Assembly: GCA_949825025.1 (NCBI GenBank)
Contig: OX463781.1
Location: 45,582,317-45,646,316, forward strand
From: Siphlonurus alternatus
Lineage: Eukaryota; Arthropoda; Insecta; Ephemeroptera; Siphlonuridae
Reading direction: 5' to 3'
DNA length: 64,000 nt
In this document: positions 1 through 11,899 of the stretch, in pieces
How positions within the stretch are numbered: the stretch's first letter is position 1
Layout: each line of letters begins with the position of its first letter
Notes under the pieces: model-generated
Told to the model about the DNA's origin: nothing
The model's input: the letters and a program-made list of their open reading frames with translations, nothing else
Databases searched by the model: none
Made by a program: the position numbers and the translations under genes

Positions 1-2064
1 ACAGCACAATCATGCATTTTTTACTTTCATAATTGTAACATTAATATTAATTATTTTATTTGTTTAATTAAATCAATTAGTGGTTATAAATATTGACAAT
101 ATGAAGTCCAATTGAGTCACGAAACATTCACAATCCCTGTATACTTAAAAAAAAAAAAAAAAAAAGTTGTTAAATAAATCCATGAAGCCACAAAAAAAAA
201 TATATTATTACAAGGAGAGTACATTATATAATGAATGTGTACATAGAGGCATGTTATAAACTGAAAGCCTGTAATTCCAGCTTTAATAATATTTTGTCAT
301 TTTTTTTTTTTTTTTTTTTTTTTTTACATTGTGTGTTTAGCAAACAAAAAGAAGTGAAATAACAGAGCAGTTGTCATGTGTGGGCAAATCCAACAAGTCG
401 GGTCGATCGTCTCTCAGTGTCGCAATATAAACAAATCCGGCAAGCCAGGCCATCCTTTAACAATTTGCTAATCAGAGTCTGCTTGTTACGTCATCCCTTT
501 CGACGTTCTATTGATTGTCTCTTTCGTAATTATCGAGGTAAATTGTTTTATCTTTCATTTAAAGGTAAATTTTTGTTGGATTCAATTGCTGAATAAATTT
601 GAATTTTAAAATTAAACAGAAGGTAGATTTAATTCTGGAATTTAATTTTCATTTTCTACTTATCAGGGCAATTTTATATTGAAATAAAATAGTTGCTTAT
701 TTTAGCTTTTAGAAACATTAACAGTAGAATGCCTGCATGTGGAAAATATGTTATAACCGTTTTATGATTATATTATGTAATATTTGTACGTACAAAATTC
801 GCTCTCTAATTTAAATATATGAAACCAAGGATAATATTTTATATTCCACAGTCCAATAAGCTGCAGATGTTTAAAACTAATTGCATACTTTATTAAAAAT
901 CCTTTTTATTTATTTTGTTCATTTATCAGAATTTGTAACTAAAAGACTAAAAGTTAGTTCCAGTCTGATATTTGAGAGAGATGGAGTTCGGAAAGTTAAG
1001 TCTCAGACTCGAAGAAATATGTTTTAATACTGATTCTGAAACTTTATCTGGTAAAACGTTGCAAAGTTTAGATATCACACGGTACTGCATGAGAGCACGG
1101 TTGACGCAAGCTGTGACCGAATTTTTCTTATTTGTCCCCCCCCCCCCTCCCCTCAGAACCGTGTCTTCTCCGGTAAACACGGAAACACGCTCCGCCTGCT
1201 GGCTGTAGCATTAGAGAATTCGAAGTAGCGTGATAGCTGTTCATAGTTTATATGAATTTATGTAGCGTGCAATAAATTTGCATACAGGTTCATCGTAATA
1301 ATTCTGCACAATTCATAACACACAACAGGTTACTTCTTTAAAAAATTTAGTGTCAATTGTTAATGAACTTAAATTTATATCCCAATTTCTGTGGGGACAT
1401 CGGGGGTATTCACAAAGCAAAAAGCCGAGACTTAATGATTAAGGCTTCGATTTTATTAATTTTTTACGTGCACGTTTTTTTCAAGCTTAAATCTTATCTA
1501 AGTTCAGTATTTTTAATTTTTATCCCTTGCATCCTACGTTGTTCAAATGAATATCCAATTGAATATATCAAAAAGGATTATATAAGATGGAAGAATAAAA
1601 CGGAAAACTTTTACATTAATTATAGTGCATAGATAAAAAAAATTATTTGATCAACTCTTATTTTATTTAATAATTTTCCAGTAGAGACTTGGAAAAATAT
1701 ATTTACACTTAACTTATTTAATTTTAATATTTCGTGGGCATCACGTTACAACGAAAGTCTTGTTTGCATATAAAGCATGATGCATCTAGAATAAAGTTGA
1801 TGACAAGGAGGTCCTAAATTACTTTGGTTGAAAATTTTGATAATTTTATTTTTATTTTTTCCTGTTAGTAAAAACATGGAAACTTTTAAACAATTATTAA
1901 TTAACAAAAATAATAAACGTTCAGGTCCTTCTTATATTTGTATAACATAAAGAAACATTTAATTAATATATTTGTTTAATATTAAGTAACTTATATTTTG
2001 TGAATTTATTGTTGCGTCATAACAAAGGAAAATGTTTTTGCGTTTGATTTTAAAACAGGTATAC
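1..2064. other. AT-rich non-coding stretch at window edge
   Basis: I see no convincing coding exon here. The sequence is AT-rich, with A and T homopolymer runs near 148-166 and 301-325 and a C-rich run near 1136-1154. If the RasGRF gene continues on the minus strand, this is its third or later intron, or its next exons lie beyond the window edge. The open frames present have no recognisable domain or codon signature. Confidence 0.5.
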
Positions 2065-2090
2065 GAGATCACACTGAAGGAGAATTCATT
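2065..2090 (-). CDS. Possible tiny third exon of RasGRF after a 39-bp intron (tentative)
   Basis: Directly after the donor of the 2130-2264 exon, a pyrimidine-rich stretch ends in GCTGCGTAG at 2091. The following 26 nt read NEFSFSVIS in the phase left by the previous exon and then meet GTATAC. The alternating hydrophobic pattern resembles the next PH-domain strand expected in RasGRF. However, a 39-nt intron is shorter than most arthropod introns, and the exon is too short for similarity to be decisive. It could equally be intron sequence. Confidence 0.25.
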
Positions 2091-2129
2091 CTACGCAGCA
2101 AAGACAAAGGAAAGTTTGGTCGTATGTAC

Positions 2130-2264
2130 CTGCTTGTCAGCAGCGTCTTTGTTCTTGCTCCCCGCCGAGCCGGCCGTGATGAGACGTTCGCAGTAACATC
2201 CCTCCAGCAGCAGCACGCCGGACGGTCGGTTGCACGAGTCAGACTCGTAGTAGAACAGCAGGTT
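2130..2264 (-). CDS. RASGRF: RasGRF-like Ras guanine nucleotide exchange factor, coding exon 2 (PH domain)
   Basis: This is a 45-codon exon, phase 0 at both ends, bounded by acceptor TTGTTGTTCCAG (ending at 2265) and donor CAG|GTACATACG. It encodes NLLFYYESDSCNRPSG followed by VLLLEGCYCERLITAG, then a Lys/Asp-rich loop. This is the beta3-beta4 region of the N-terminal PH domain of RasGRF1/2, where a strand NLLFYFESDS is followed by an LLEGC strand. It joins in frame to the exon at 31037-31180 (…RWFVLYQ|NLLFYY…). RasGRF proteins link calcium signals to Ras and Rac activation through PH, IQ, DH and CDC25 domains; only the N-terminal part is in this window. The acceptor is embedded in a minisatellite that repeats it. 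Confidence 0.85.
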
Positions 2265-2870
2265 CTGGAACAACAATACCAGCTTTAATAGGGTCTTGGA
2301 ACAGCAAGTTCTGGAACAACAACACTAGCTTTAATAGGGTCTTGGAACAGCAGGTTCTGGAAGAACAATATCAGCTTTATTAGGGTCTTGGAACAGCAGG
2401 TCTTTGAACAACAATACCAGCTTTAATAGGGTCTTGGAACTGCAGGTTCTGGAAGAACAATATCAGCTTTATTAGGGTCTTGGAACAGCAGGTCTTGGAA
2501 CAGCAGGTCTTGGAACAACAATACCAGCTTTAATAGGGTATTGGAACAGCAGGTTCTGGAACAACAACACTAGCTTTAAAAGGGTCTTGGAACAGCAGGT
2601 TCTGGAAGAACAATATCAGCTTTATTAGGGTCTTGGAATAGCAGGTCTTGGAACAACAATACCAGCTTTAATAGGGTCTTGGAACTGCAGGTTCTGGAAG
2701 AACAATATCAGCTTTATTAGGGTCTTGGAACAGCAGGTCTTGGAACAACAATACCAGCTTTAATAGGGTATTGGAACAGCAGGTCTTGGAACAACAATAC
2801 CAGCTTTAATAGGGTCTTGGAACAGCAGGTTCTGGAACAACAATACCCGCTTTATTAGGTTCTGGAGGTC
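2253..2870. repeat. 46-bp minisatellite repeating a 3' splice site
   Basis: About a dozen head-to-tail units of roughly 46 bp, some shortened (for example 'caggtcttggaac' in place of 'caggttctggaac'). On the minus strand a full unit contains TTGTTGTTCCAG followed by AACCTGCTGTTC. That is the acceptor and first 12 nt of the RasGRF exon ending at 2264. The array starts at that exon boundary and runs upstream into the intron, so the real acceptor is the last of a series of look-alikes. The array decays near 2850-2870 (TTATTAGGTTCTGGAGG). Confidence 0.9.
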
Positions 2871-5800
2871 CTCTATCCAAAATGTATGCAATATAAAAAA
2901 ATTCAGGAAGGTTGTCCATCATATTTTCTTATTATGTTCCCTGTACAGATAGTTTATCTGATTCTTTAATCATATTTTATTGATTACATAGATTATGATT
3001 ATATTGTATTTTGTAAGACTAAATTTCTACTTTCTTCTCCTTTGGCGGGACTACCAGAAAAGTGAACGAGCGGTAGAGCCTGAAGATCTGATATAGGCAA
3101 CCCTTCATACATGCAAATCTTTAAAATTGTAGATGCTGTAAATTTCTAAACCTATGAGTTTATGAGACGTAAGAACACACAGAAACGTTTTTTTTTTTTT
3201 TTTTTTTCTAAATTATTAATCTGGTTTCATCTGTTTAAACAGAATAAAATTTAAAAAAAAAAAGCTAATAAAATGTAAATTAAGGCTTTAAAATTTACAA
3301 GAGGAAACCCATTAAAAAATTACTAATCTCTCCACAATGATATATTATATGACGTAATACACTTATTATATTAAATTTAAATGTAAACATGCGTTTAATT
3401 GAATGTTGTTTTTTTTTTTTCGAGAAACCAGTTTAGAATTAATTTGACAGAAAATTATTTATGATTCTCGCTGTTATATGAAACGTGTCCATTAAAAAAT
3501 GTTTGTCTCGGGATCCAAAGTGAAAATCAACAATCTAATTGAGCAGATGATTTAGTACAAGAATATATTACTTGGTTGTCTTATTTCATCCGGCTTACGT
3601 CAGAAGAACTTCTTTTAAATGTAGTTACTTTGCGACTTACGTCAAAACGAACGAAAGTATACCTTAAGTCGTGACGTCACTTGGGGAGCTACGAATATCT
3701 CGAAACGAAGAGGACACATTTATAACCAACTTGATACCTTTAGTTTCCACTCTTGACATGAAAGAAGGGACATCTTTTATAGAACCGTATATTATAGTGG
3801 TATACTTTAAGTTTAAAGTGGAAAGAAGCAGTCTAAAAAAGAATAATTATTTTTATGTTGTTTTTTACACATAAAATAAAAAAAAACGTGGGTTAACCTT
3901 AATTTTATTATTGTTAAATTATATTTTATAACAATTTAACCTATAATATAATGTATAGCAGGCTACAAAAATAGTGTATTTGTATATTATATTTATTTCA
4001 ATTGTTTATTTATTTTATTTGTGATTCCTCATGCAATTTTTATTTCAATATGTTGCAGCGCAGCTTATTAAAAAATTAATTGATGAAACGTGATGAACGT
4101 GAAATTATTTTACGAAACTGTGTCAAGTGTAATAATTTTATTATTTAATAAAAACTCACCGCCATTAGCGTAATTTATTTAAAAAAACTGATTGCTTGAG
4201 AAATTAAAAATTTATCAAATTAAGCCAACGGTGTTTCGTATATAATATTTATTTTAGTTTTAATGAATATAGAGGAAGCAATTTATTATATAATTTGCAT
4301 CATGATGTCGAAGATTTAATCACATTAGAACACAACGTTATACTACAGAAGCAAGGGGGTGGGAGTCATATTAAGTAACAGCCATATATTCCTTGAGGCT
4401 AGAAAAGCACACATTATTGATATGGAACTGTAATCTTACCTGCGAGCGTCGTAATTTGATTACTGTAAATTTTACAGTCAATATTTCAACATGATCCATT
4501 ACCATACACTTCCAATTATTACTTTCTCACAATTTATTTATTCATACACACACGTAAGAACAAAAATTATATATTTTTATTTATGAATTTACCTCTTATA
4601 TAATTTTTATATTCAAAATATAATGAAGTATGATTTACATAGACAAAAAAGACTACCATTAAAAGCTTTTATCAAAATAAATGTGTTTTTAAAAATATTT
4701 TTTTATGTTTTTATGACTTATGTAAGATCGTAAGAGCACCGTAGCTTTTATTTTGTTATTTTTACTGAAAATATCGTCCAAATGACGGAAAAGGTTGGGA
4801 GTTGCTTCTAGAATTTTTCACTCGAAACTTTTTGTACATAAAATTTCTTTTATGAAACTTGTGAGATTATACAGTAAGTTCCATATACTGTATAAATAAT
4901 ATAGTTAAACGTAGAATAAACTTGTTGCTTACATAATTTGTGACAAAGAGAAGCAAAGGAAAGAAAGTTGAATATTTTGTAGCAAAAATAAGTACGGGAG
5001 AATAATAAAACTAGAAATGGTGGCACCTTATTTTTAGGTTGCAAAAATTCATCTGTACTTTTATTCTCCAAATAAATTACATTTTTGTATGTTATATTTT
5101 AATAAAATTCAAATTTTAAAATGAAAAAGGGTTTCTAAAATAAAAATGAAAGAATTTTCAAACAATAATATATCTGTATTTCTTTGACATAATATTCTAA
5201 AAGAAATATAAAATTTCATATAATTTTGAACTTAGAAAACGAAACTTTGCATCTCTTTTGGGACTTGGAGGATCTCGTGTTCTAAGTGCACCATTAGAAC
5301 TCTCTACGTGAAATTGCCCTGAGGAGCAGCTCAGTGACAGACTCGATCGATGGCAGCTAGGTCATCTCTGCTGCCGACCTAGCTCACCTCACCTGCTCAG
5401 TTTGTCACTCTAATCAATCAAGGGGCCAATAAAACAAGAAGCGTGTTATAATACAAACTGTTACATGTCCATCATGCAGTGAGCGCGACGTTGCAATTTA
5501 TCGATTGAGTTTTTTTTTTAAATTTATATCTTGTCAATATTTGATGTAAAATAATTTTAATATTCTTACCTTATACTCAAAACTACGTATGGAATATAAC
5601 AAAAAGTCAAATTTTATTTCTTGGTAATAATATACTTACAACTAAACAATTATTGGACGTATTTATGTTTTACTGTATTTTATAGTTTACATGCATGTTT
5701 AAAAACTATGTATATTCAAATAAAAATATATATTCTGACCATCATGTTAAAGTATAGCCGGATCTAATATTTTTATTTGAATGGAGTGTCCTACACTCAT

Positions 5801-6170
5801 GTATGAATGTGGATGTGACCTACAATATACACTGCACAAGTCGTACGTAGAGAATACATCCCAAGGATGTTTATATAGGATTAAATCTGCTGGGTTTTCT
5901 TTATATATAGCCAGTGAAATCGTATCGAGCAATATTTTCTCACAGAAAACTGCGCAGTTAAATGTTAATTTAAATACCATTTAATGAGAACTCCAGCTAC
6001 AAAAAAAAAAATAATAAATAAACTCGGTCACCAGAAGTCACAGGTTGTTCTAATTATACAAAACTTAAATGCAGTTTATATTTATTTATTTTTTAGTTAA
6101 AGACATATTTTTTTATTAACTAAACCTCTTAAAGTTTACTAATTTTATACCAACGATAGCTTGAAACTCT
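2871..6170. other. RasGRF intron 1, AT-rich sequence
   Basis: No coding signal. There are homopolymer runs near 3189-3207 and 3410-3420, and a TGACGTCA palindrome at 3672-3679. A less AT-rich patch at about 5240-5480 contains GAGCAGCTCAGTGACAGACT and related short repeats. Nothing else could be identified. Confidence 0.5.
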
Positions 6171-6171
6171 A

Positions 6172-6264
<93 letters not shown>
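6171..6264. repeat. (CT)n microsatellite
   Basis: An essentially uninterrupted CT dinucleotide run of about 90 bp inside the long RasGRF intron. Open frames through it encode only Ser/Leu or Arg/Glu alternations and are not genes. Confidence 0.98.
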
Positions 6265-6268
<4 letters not shown>

Positions 6269-7765
6269 GTTTCTTTCCTAATAGAGTTTCTACAAGAGAT
6301 GAGATAGGAAATAAATCTACCTTATTTAGGTCCAGAAACATTGAACTATAAGGAACTTTTGTTTGCAGCTCCCTTTTCAGTGTAAACTGATGGATGGGAT
6401 GCCTTTAGGGCAGAGACTAATGTCCATAGACAAAAGCTCTTAAACCCATGTTACTACTTCAATTAAAAGACTTAAATACGAACAATTTTCTATCAAATAG
6501 CCTAAGGGATACACACTGTTTGATTGGTTACTTTTACAAAAATGTAATCGATTATCGTTTACCAATCAGAAAACCAGATTTAATAGTACACGTATTTTCT
6601 TTTTTGTATAAACATTAATTCTTGTAAAGCATGTATAAAACTTTACTAGAGGATAAAAAAAATGTACTAGAAAGGTGCTAAATTTTTATTATATAAAAAC
6701 CTTCCCTTGTCCAAAATTTATTAATTAATTTGTTCACTATTCTTTTCAATTTGTGGTAAGAACATGTTTTGTCTGTTTTAATTAATATTGGATGCATGAA
6801 AGTATTAGCAATTTTTTCTGCGTTAAAATAAAAGTAATTAATAAAATTGTCGTTATATAGCATTTTCAATATATTGTGCATATTAGATAACGTCAAAACA
6901 TGATAAAAATTTTATTGTATAACCAACATAAGAAAAAATTTACCTAAGAATTAGATAATGGTAATAACATAGTTTATGTTTAGAGATTCCTGTGTACAAT
7001 TCTCGCGAGTGAGAATATCAAGTCATTGTGTCTTGAAGTTAGCCAATTTTCTCTCTGGTATCTCTTGACACGAATCCCCTGCTCTAATGACAAGAAATAA
7101 AACGAACGAGTGGTAACGCTTGTAACAGCACAGTAGCTAAGTAAACGTTATGTTTACACGTCTATCGATTCTAAAAATGTCTTCTCGTATAAGATTTTCT
7201 TCTCATTTCATGTCCTCAAATATTTATCCTCTGCTGTTAGATTCCTATCTTGTGTTAATTACAGTTCAGTCTTACTAGTCGTTAGATGCTGCAAAGATCG
7301 ATCATCGCCTCCAGCCCTTCCATCAAAGCACGTCAAACATCAAATCAATGAAAACCAAAGAAGAAATATTATCTACTTCATAAATAAACTCAAGCGTGTC
7401 TTATCTGGTTATAGACGATGCTTGTGACAAAGAGATACAGTTGATGAACTGACATGCAGCTTATTTTATCATTTATTTATTTTGCCATCTAAAATTACGT
7501 AAAAAGTGTATAGTTTTGCACTTTTGCTAAATAATGATTCAATTCATAAAAATTAATATTTAAAAAAAAAAGTCGCTACTTGAAATTAACATATTATGCT
7601 AATATGATTTTAATATTTAACTTAAAGTATTGATCTTAAAGAGTTAAAAGCAAAATTTACATATTAACGTAAATTTTCTTTGTAATGGTAATAACCTTTA
7701 AAAGACACGTGCGAGAGACAAGAAATTTCTTCTTGAGATATTCATAATTTAACGTGCACATGTAA

Positions 7766-10345
7766 TCACGCTCGACTCAAAGATTAAAAAAAGACACAAA
7801 GCCATCTACAGAATATTTAATCCTAGAATTAAATATTAATAAACAAAAAATTCTCTTTGCAGTAGTGTATCGTCCCAAGTTAACTTGCTCTATTGATGAT
7901 TTTATAAACTTTGTATCCCTCTATATTCCTCAATATGAACATGTAATTTTCACTGGAGATTTTAATACGGACATGCTAAGAGAATCACGCGAGAAACAAT
8001 CATTTGTCAACTCGTTGGATTGTCTTAATCTATCAGTGCTACCATCAGAAGCTACGCATCTACATTCTATTAAAAGTACACCTACATTATTAGACCTGTT
8101 TATAACCAATAACAATAAAAAAGTTTTAAAAAACTATCAAATAGAAGCCTCAGGCTTATCTCATCATGATATAATTTATATGGCATACTCAATGAAACCA
8201 AGTAAATTCAAACCTAAGTTGGTGACATATCGAGATTACAAAAACATCGATATAAATAAATACCGTGATGATACAAAAGCAATTCCCTGGTTTATGATTC
8301 ACCCTCTTGATGATGTCGATATAATGATAGAACAATTCAACACAAACCTACTACAATTAATAAATATACACGCACCTGAGAAGACAAAACGGGTAACACA
8401 TAAACCTGCACCATGGCGTAGTAAACAAATTATTGATATGGAAAAAATACGCGATGCTGCTTTTCGTGTGTATAAAAAAACAAGGGACCCTGCAGACCGA
8501 AACAAATATGTAATATTACGCAATAAAACTAAACAAATGTCTAGAAATGCCAAAGTTGGTTATTCACATGATTCACTTGGTCCACACATCCCAATGCAGA
8601 CACTATGGCAAAATACAAAGAAACTCGGTATTGGTAAACAAAAAAAGTCAGAATCACTTCCTTGTAATTTAAGCCTTAATGACTTAAATTCTTTTTTTAC
8701 TACTTTGCCAACTGATATTGATGAAAACATTAAAACGAAAACATTAAACAATTTAAATAGTAAAAATAACTTAACAGGCCGTAAGTTTACATTTGGTCCA
8801 GTAAAATTATCAATGATTAAAAAAATTATTAAAAATATCACGACCAAGTCAAAAGGATCTGATGGGATTAGTATACAATTTATAAAACCAATATTAGATA
8901 TAATCCTACCTACACTAACATGCATGGTAAATAAATCTATTTCCATGAACAAATTCCCCACTCCTTTTAAACAAGCTTTAGTAACGCCGTTACCAAAAGT
9001 AAGTGATCCTACTGAAGTAAAAGATTTTCGCCCAATTAGCATTTTACCTGTTTTATCAAAAATATTTGAAAAAATTGTTTATATTCAAACTTCAGAATTT
9101 TTTGTCTCGGATCCATTTCAGTCAGGATTCAAAACAAATCATGGTACACACACTGCCTTACTGAAAATAACAGAGGATATAAGAAAAGCAATGGAGGAGA
9201 AAAAGGTTACCATACTTACGCTACTTGATTTTAGTAAAGCCTTTGACTCAATAGATCATGATATATTAAAAGCCAAACTAAATTTTCTCAACTTCGCACC
9301 TAGTGTCATATCGTGGTTTGATTCATACTTAAAAGGAAGGAAACAACGTGTTGTAAGTGGAAATCAAGTATCAACGTGGCTGCCTATTTCTCGAGGGGTG
9401 CCCCAAGGGTCAGTTTTGGGTCCATTACTTTTTTCTATTTACTTAATAGATGCACCAAAAGTCCTCAAATACTGTAATTATCATATTTATGCTGATGATT
9501 TTCAATTATATATACACTCAAATATTAAAAATTTAAATCAAACAATAGAAAAAATGAATACAGATCTACACGAAATTTACAAATGGTCCAGACAAAACTT
9601 CCTTGTACTCAACCCAAACAAAACCCAATGTATGCTATTTGGTCATTCCAAATTACAAGTGGGACAAATTCAATGTCAAAAACCACAATTAATTTTAAAT
9701 GACACTCCTCTCATGTTCGTTCAGTCTGCAAAAAATCTTGGTGTTGTTTTTGATTCTACGCTTTCATGGATGGAACAAACAAAAGCAGTATGTAAAAAGG
9801 TATATGGCTGTCTATATGCACTGTTTAAAATTCGTAAATTTATACCCGTCAGGCTTAGATCTTTGTTGATATCATCACTTGTCATGCCACATTTTGATTA
9901 TTGCGATATTATTTTAAGTGACATCAACCAGGACATTGCCTGTAAATTGCAGCGAGCTCAAAATGCTTGTGTTAGATTTATCGAAGGCACAAAAAAATAC
10001 GATCATGTATCAGCTGCATATAAGAAGCACCATATACTTCGTTTGCAAACCCGTCGAAATCTACATTCCCTCTGCTTGGTATACAAAGCGATATATCTTA
10101 CCGATCGCCTACCACTATATATCACATCAAAAATACAAAAACTAAGTGATACACATAATAGAGGAAACAGATCTCAAAATTCATCCCTCCTTACAATCCC
10201 CATGCACCGGACTGCAAGGTATGACCGTTCATTCTCGGTCAAATATGCAAAAATGTGGAATGATTTGCCTGTGACTGTAAGGAACTCTCCTTCGTTGAAT
10301 GTGTTTAAAAAGAAGGTCTTCTCCTTATTATTTGCTAGGGATTAA
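7766..10345 (+). CDS. Non-LTR retrotransposon ORF2-like polyprotein, 5'-truncated (endonuclease C-terminus plus reverse transcriptase)
   Basis: The frame stays open for 859 codons from just after a stop at 7763 to TAA at 10343-10345. It starts inside the apurinic-type endonuclease: YLILELNIN, then AVVYRPK, FTGDFNTD and SGLSHHDIIY. The reverse transcriptase follows with KDFRPISILPVLSKIFEK, TLLDFSKAFDSIDHDIL (motif A), SRGVPQGSVLGPLLF (motif B), YHIYADDFQLYI (catalytic YADD), FLVLNPNKTQCMLFG and KNLGVVFDSTLSW. The C-terminal tail (YKAIYLTDRLPLYI to WNDLPVTVRNSPSLNVFKKK) is typical of Jockey/CR1-like arthropod LINEs. There is no start codon and the N-terminal endonuclease is missing, so this copy is 5'-truncated and cannot move on its own. 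The rest has no internal stop, which argues for recent insertion. It lies antisense within the RasGRF intron. Confidence 0.92.
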   Translation, partial: SRSTQRLKKDTKPSTEYLILELNINKQKILFAVVYRPKLTCSIDDFINFVSLYIPQYEHVIFTGDFNTDMLRESREKQSFVNSLDCLNLSVLPSEATHLHSIKSTPTLLDLFITNNNKKVLKNYQIEASGLSHHDIIYMAYSMKPSKFKPKLVTYRDYKNIDINKYRDDTKAIPWFMIHPLDDVDIMIEQFNTNLLQLINIHAPEKTKRVTHKPAPWRSKQIIDMEKIRDAAFRVYKKTRDPADRNKYVILRNKTKQMSRNAKVGYSHDSLGPHIPMQTLWQNTKKLGIGKQKKSESLPCNLSLNDLNSFFTTLPTDIDENIKTKTLNNLNSKNNLTGRKFTFGPVKLSMIKKIIKNITTKSKGSDGISIQFIKPILDIILPTLTCMVNKSISMNKFPTPFKQALVTPLPKVSDPTEVKDFRPISILPVLSKIFEKIVYIQTSEFFVSDPFQSGFKTNHGTHTALLKITEDIRKAMEEKKVTILTLLDFSKAFDSIDHDILKAKLNFLNFAPSVISWFDSYLKGRKQRVVSGNQVSTWLPISRGVPQGSVLGPLLFSIYLIDAPKVLKYCNYHIYADDFQLYIHSNIKNLNQTIEKMNTDLHEIYKWSRQNFLVLNPNKTQCMLFGHSKLQVGQIQCQKPQLILNDTPLMFVQSAKNLGVVFDSTLSWMEQTKAVCKKVYGCLYALFKIRKFIPVRLRSLLISSLVMPHFDYCDIILSDINQDIACKLQRAQNACVRFIEGTKKYDHVSAAYKKHHILRLQTRRNLHSLCLVYKAIYLTDRLPLYITSKIQKLSDTHNRGNRSQNSSLLTIPMHRTARYDRSFSVKYAKMWNDLPVTVRNSPSLNVFKKKVFSLLFARD

Positions 10346-11289
10346 TATTAGTCAGCATCATGCAGTTAATTTAATATGCATAAAATTATTGATAGGAATG
10401 GTACGATTTGTTTTATTTGATTATGTTTAAAATGTAAGTGAACTTATACCTAGCATAATTCGTGTCTTAGTTATAAAATATATGTATAAATATATATTTA
10501 TATAAAATTAATATAATGATGAAAAATTGTGAAAAGTGCAGTGCAATAAGTTATAAAGATGAATTTCAGGTCTTAGTGCTATAGACAATATTTCTGTGTG
10601 AAAATGTGTGCAGTGCGCTAAACTGTTTTTATTTGAAAAAAGTAGAAAAATCATCAAGACATTAATATTTTAAATTTCTGCATATGTTCCTGCATGAATA
10701 CCAATAACAAATGTAATATGTTTTTCTTATCTATGCATGTAAAATTATTTAAAAAAAAAAAAATATTAATAATAATAATTATAATAAGTAATTAAAATTA
10801 TAATGCCCTGCTGGTTTTTTCTTAACAAATGTTTCTTACTTCCCACTGTGTCTCACGAACACCCTCCCTAGCTGCTGAAGTTGTCTGATGAGGAATACTC
10901 TGTTTTACATGGAGCCTGTACTTTCAAATTTGGCATGCTGGAGATATATTATATATATTATATAACAATAATAAATTGAAAAATATGTATCTGATTGTGA
11001 GAGTCATTTATGTAGGAGTCATTATTAGATTAATTTTAACATGACAAATTGTTATCCTGCAGTGTTTTAATATAATTTTCTATGATATTATTTATATTAT
11101 AACTATATTATATATATATAGTTTTTGTATTTAAATGTATGTTACATATAGTATGTACTATGTAGGGTATTACAACAGTATATTTATGTGTTTTTACTAA
11201 AAATAATTAAAAATCTCTTTATTGTATTTTCATTGGGTTGGATGGAAGAGTGGGCCTAATGGCCTAAATCCCGCCCTCAATAAAGACGA

Positions 11290-11291
11290 TT

Positions 11292-11345
<54 letters not shown>
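11290..11345 (+). repeat. (TTTA)n LINE tail
   Basis: About 14 TTTA units directly following the LINE 3' UTR. They are best read as its terminal repeat tail. Confidence 0.9.
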
Positions 11346-11347
<2 letters not shown>

Positions 11348-11656
11348 TTAAATGTGGCAGAATTGTGGCTACTAGGAGACGCTAGTGGTATACAACCCGC
11401 TCGTCACGCAAGCATAAAGGGAAGCCTAACTTACAGGGGCTCGCCAGAACTTGTTGCATGCGCGCAACAGTAGAACGAGTGAGCAGTCACACAGCTATAT
11501 CAACTGCAGTACTTGGGGACACGGGAGTGTTCAGATTAGAAACTGCGATAATCAACACATTATAAAACTTGATCAAATATTTTAATGAAAATACCTATTC
11601 AGTGATTTTAAACAAATAAATCATCAAATCACCAATCGGATAATATTATGTACATT

Positions 11657-11790
11657 CGAAGCTCCGGAAAAATTCCCTTTGTGGCCTTGTTGATCAGTTG
11701 ATCACCATTCCCCGTAAGAATATTACAGAGCATGCATGGTAATTAATAAGGCTTCAAAAGGAAAATTTCCTAAGGCGACAAGTGTACTTA
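11657..11790. repeat. Dispersed repeat, copy 1 (AAGGCGACAAGTGTAC family)
   Basis: Contains CCTTGTTGATCA…ATCACCAT…CGTAAGAATATTAC… then AAAATTTCCTAAGGCGACAAG. A second copy lies at 14280-14383 with the same order of blocks (CCTTGCTAATCACCAT…GGAAATTTTCCTAGGCGACAA). The class is unknown. Confidence 0.6.
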
Positions 11791-11899
11791 TTTTTTCCCT
11801 CCAATTATTATTATTGAATCATATATTTTAAATTTTCATAATAATAACCCGCGTATTTGATAAAACTTGATAATTTAGCTGCAGGTTTTTGTTACGTCT

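Larger units (their letters stand above)
7766..11345 (+). mobile_element. LINE (Jockey/CR1-like) with 3' UTR and (TTTA)n tail
   Basis: The element comprises the truncated ORF, a 3' UTR of about 940 bp (10346-11289) and a tail of TTTA repeats (11290-11345). Just before the tail is AATAAAGACGATT, preceded by a compact GC-richer stretch 'gggcctaatggcctaaatcc'. A simple-repeat tail in place of poly(A) is characteristic of several CR1/L2/Jockey-related LINEs. The left edge is uncertain: homology is clear from 7766 and may extend a little upstream with a frameshift. No target duplication was identified. Confidence 0.85.

Noticed and set aside
2091..2276. A stand-alone 61-aa gene over the RasGRF exon
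   Set aside because: The conserved part stops at canonical splice sites (2130 and 2264) and continues in frame with the exon at 31037-31180.
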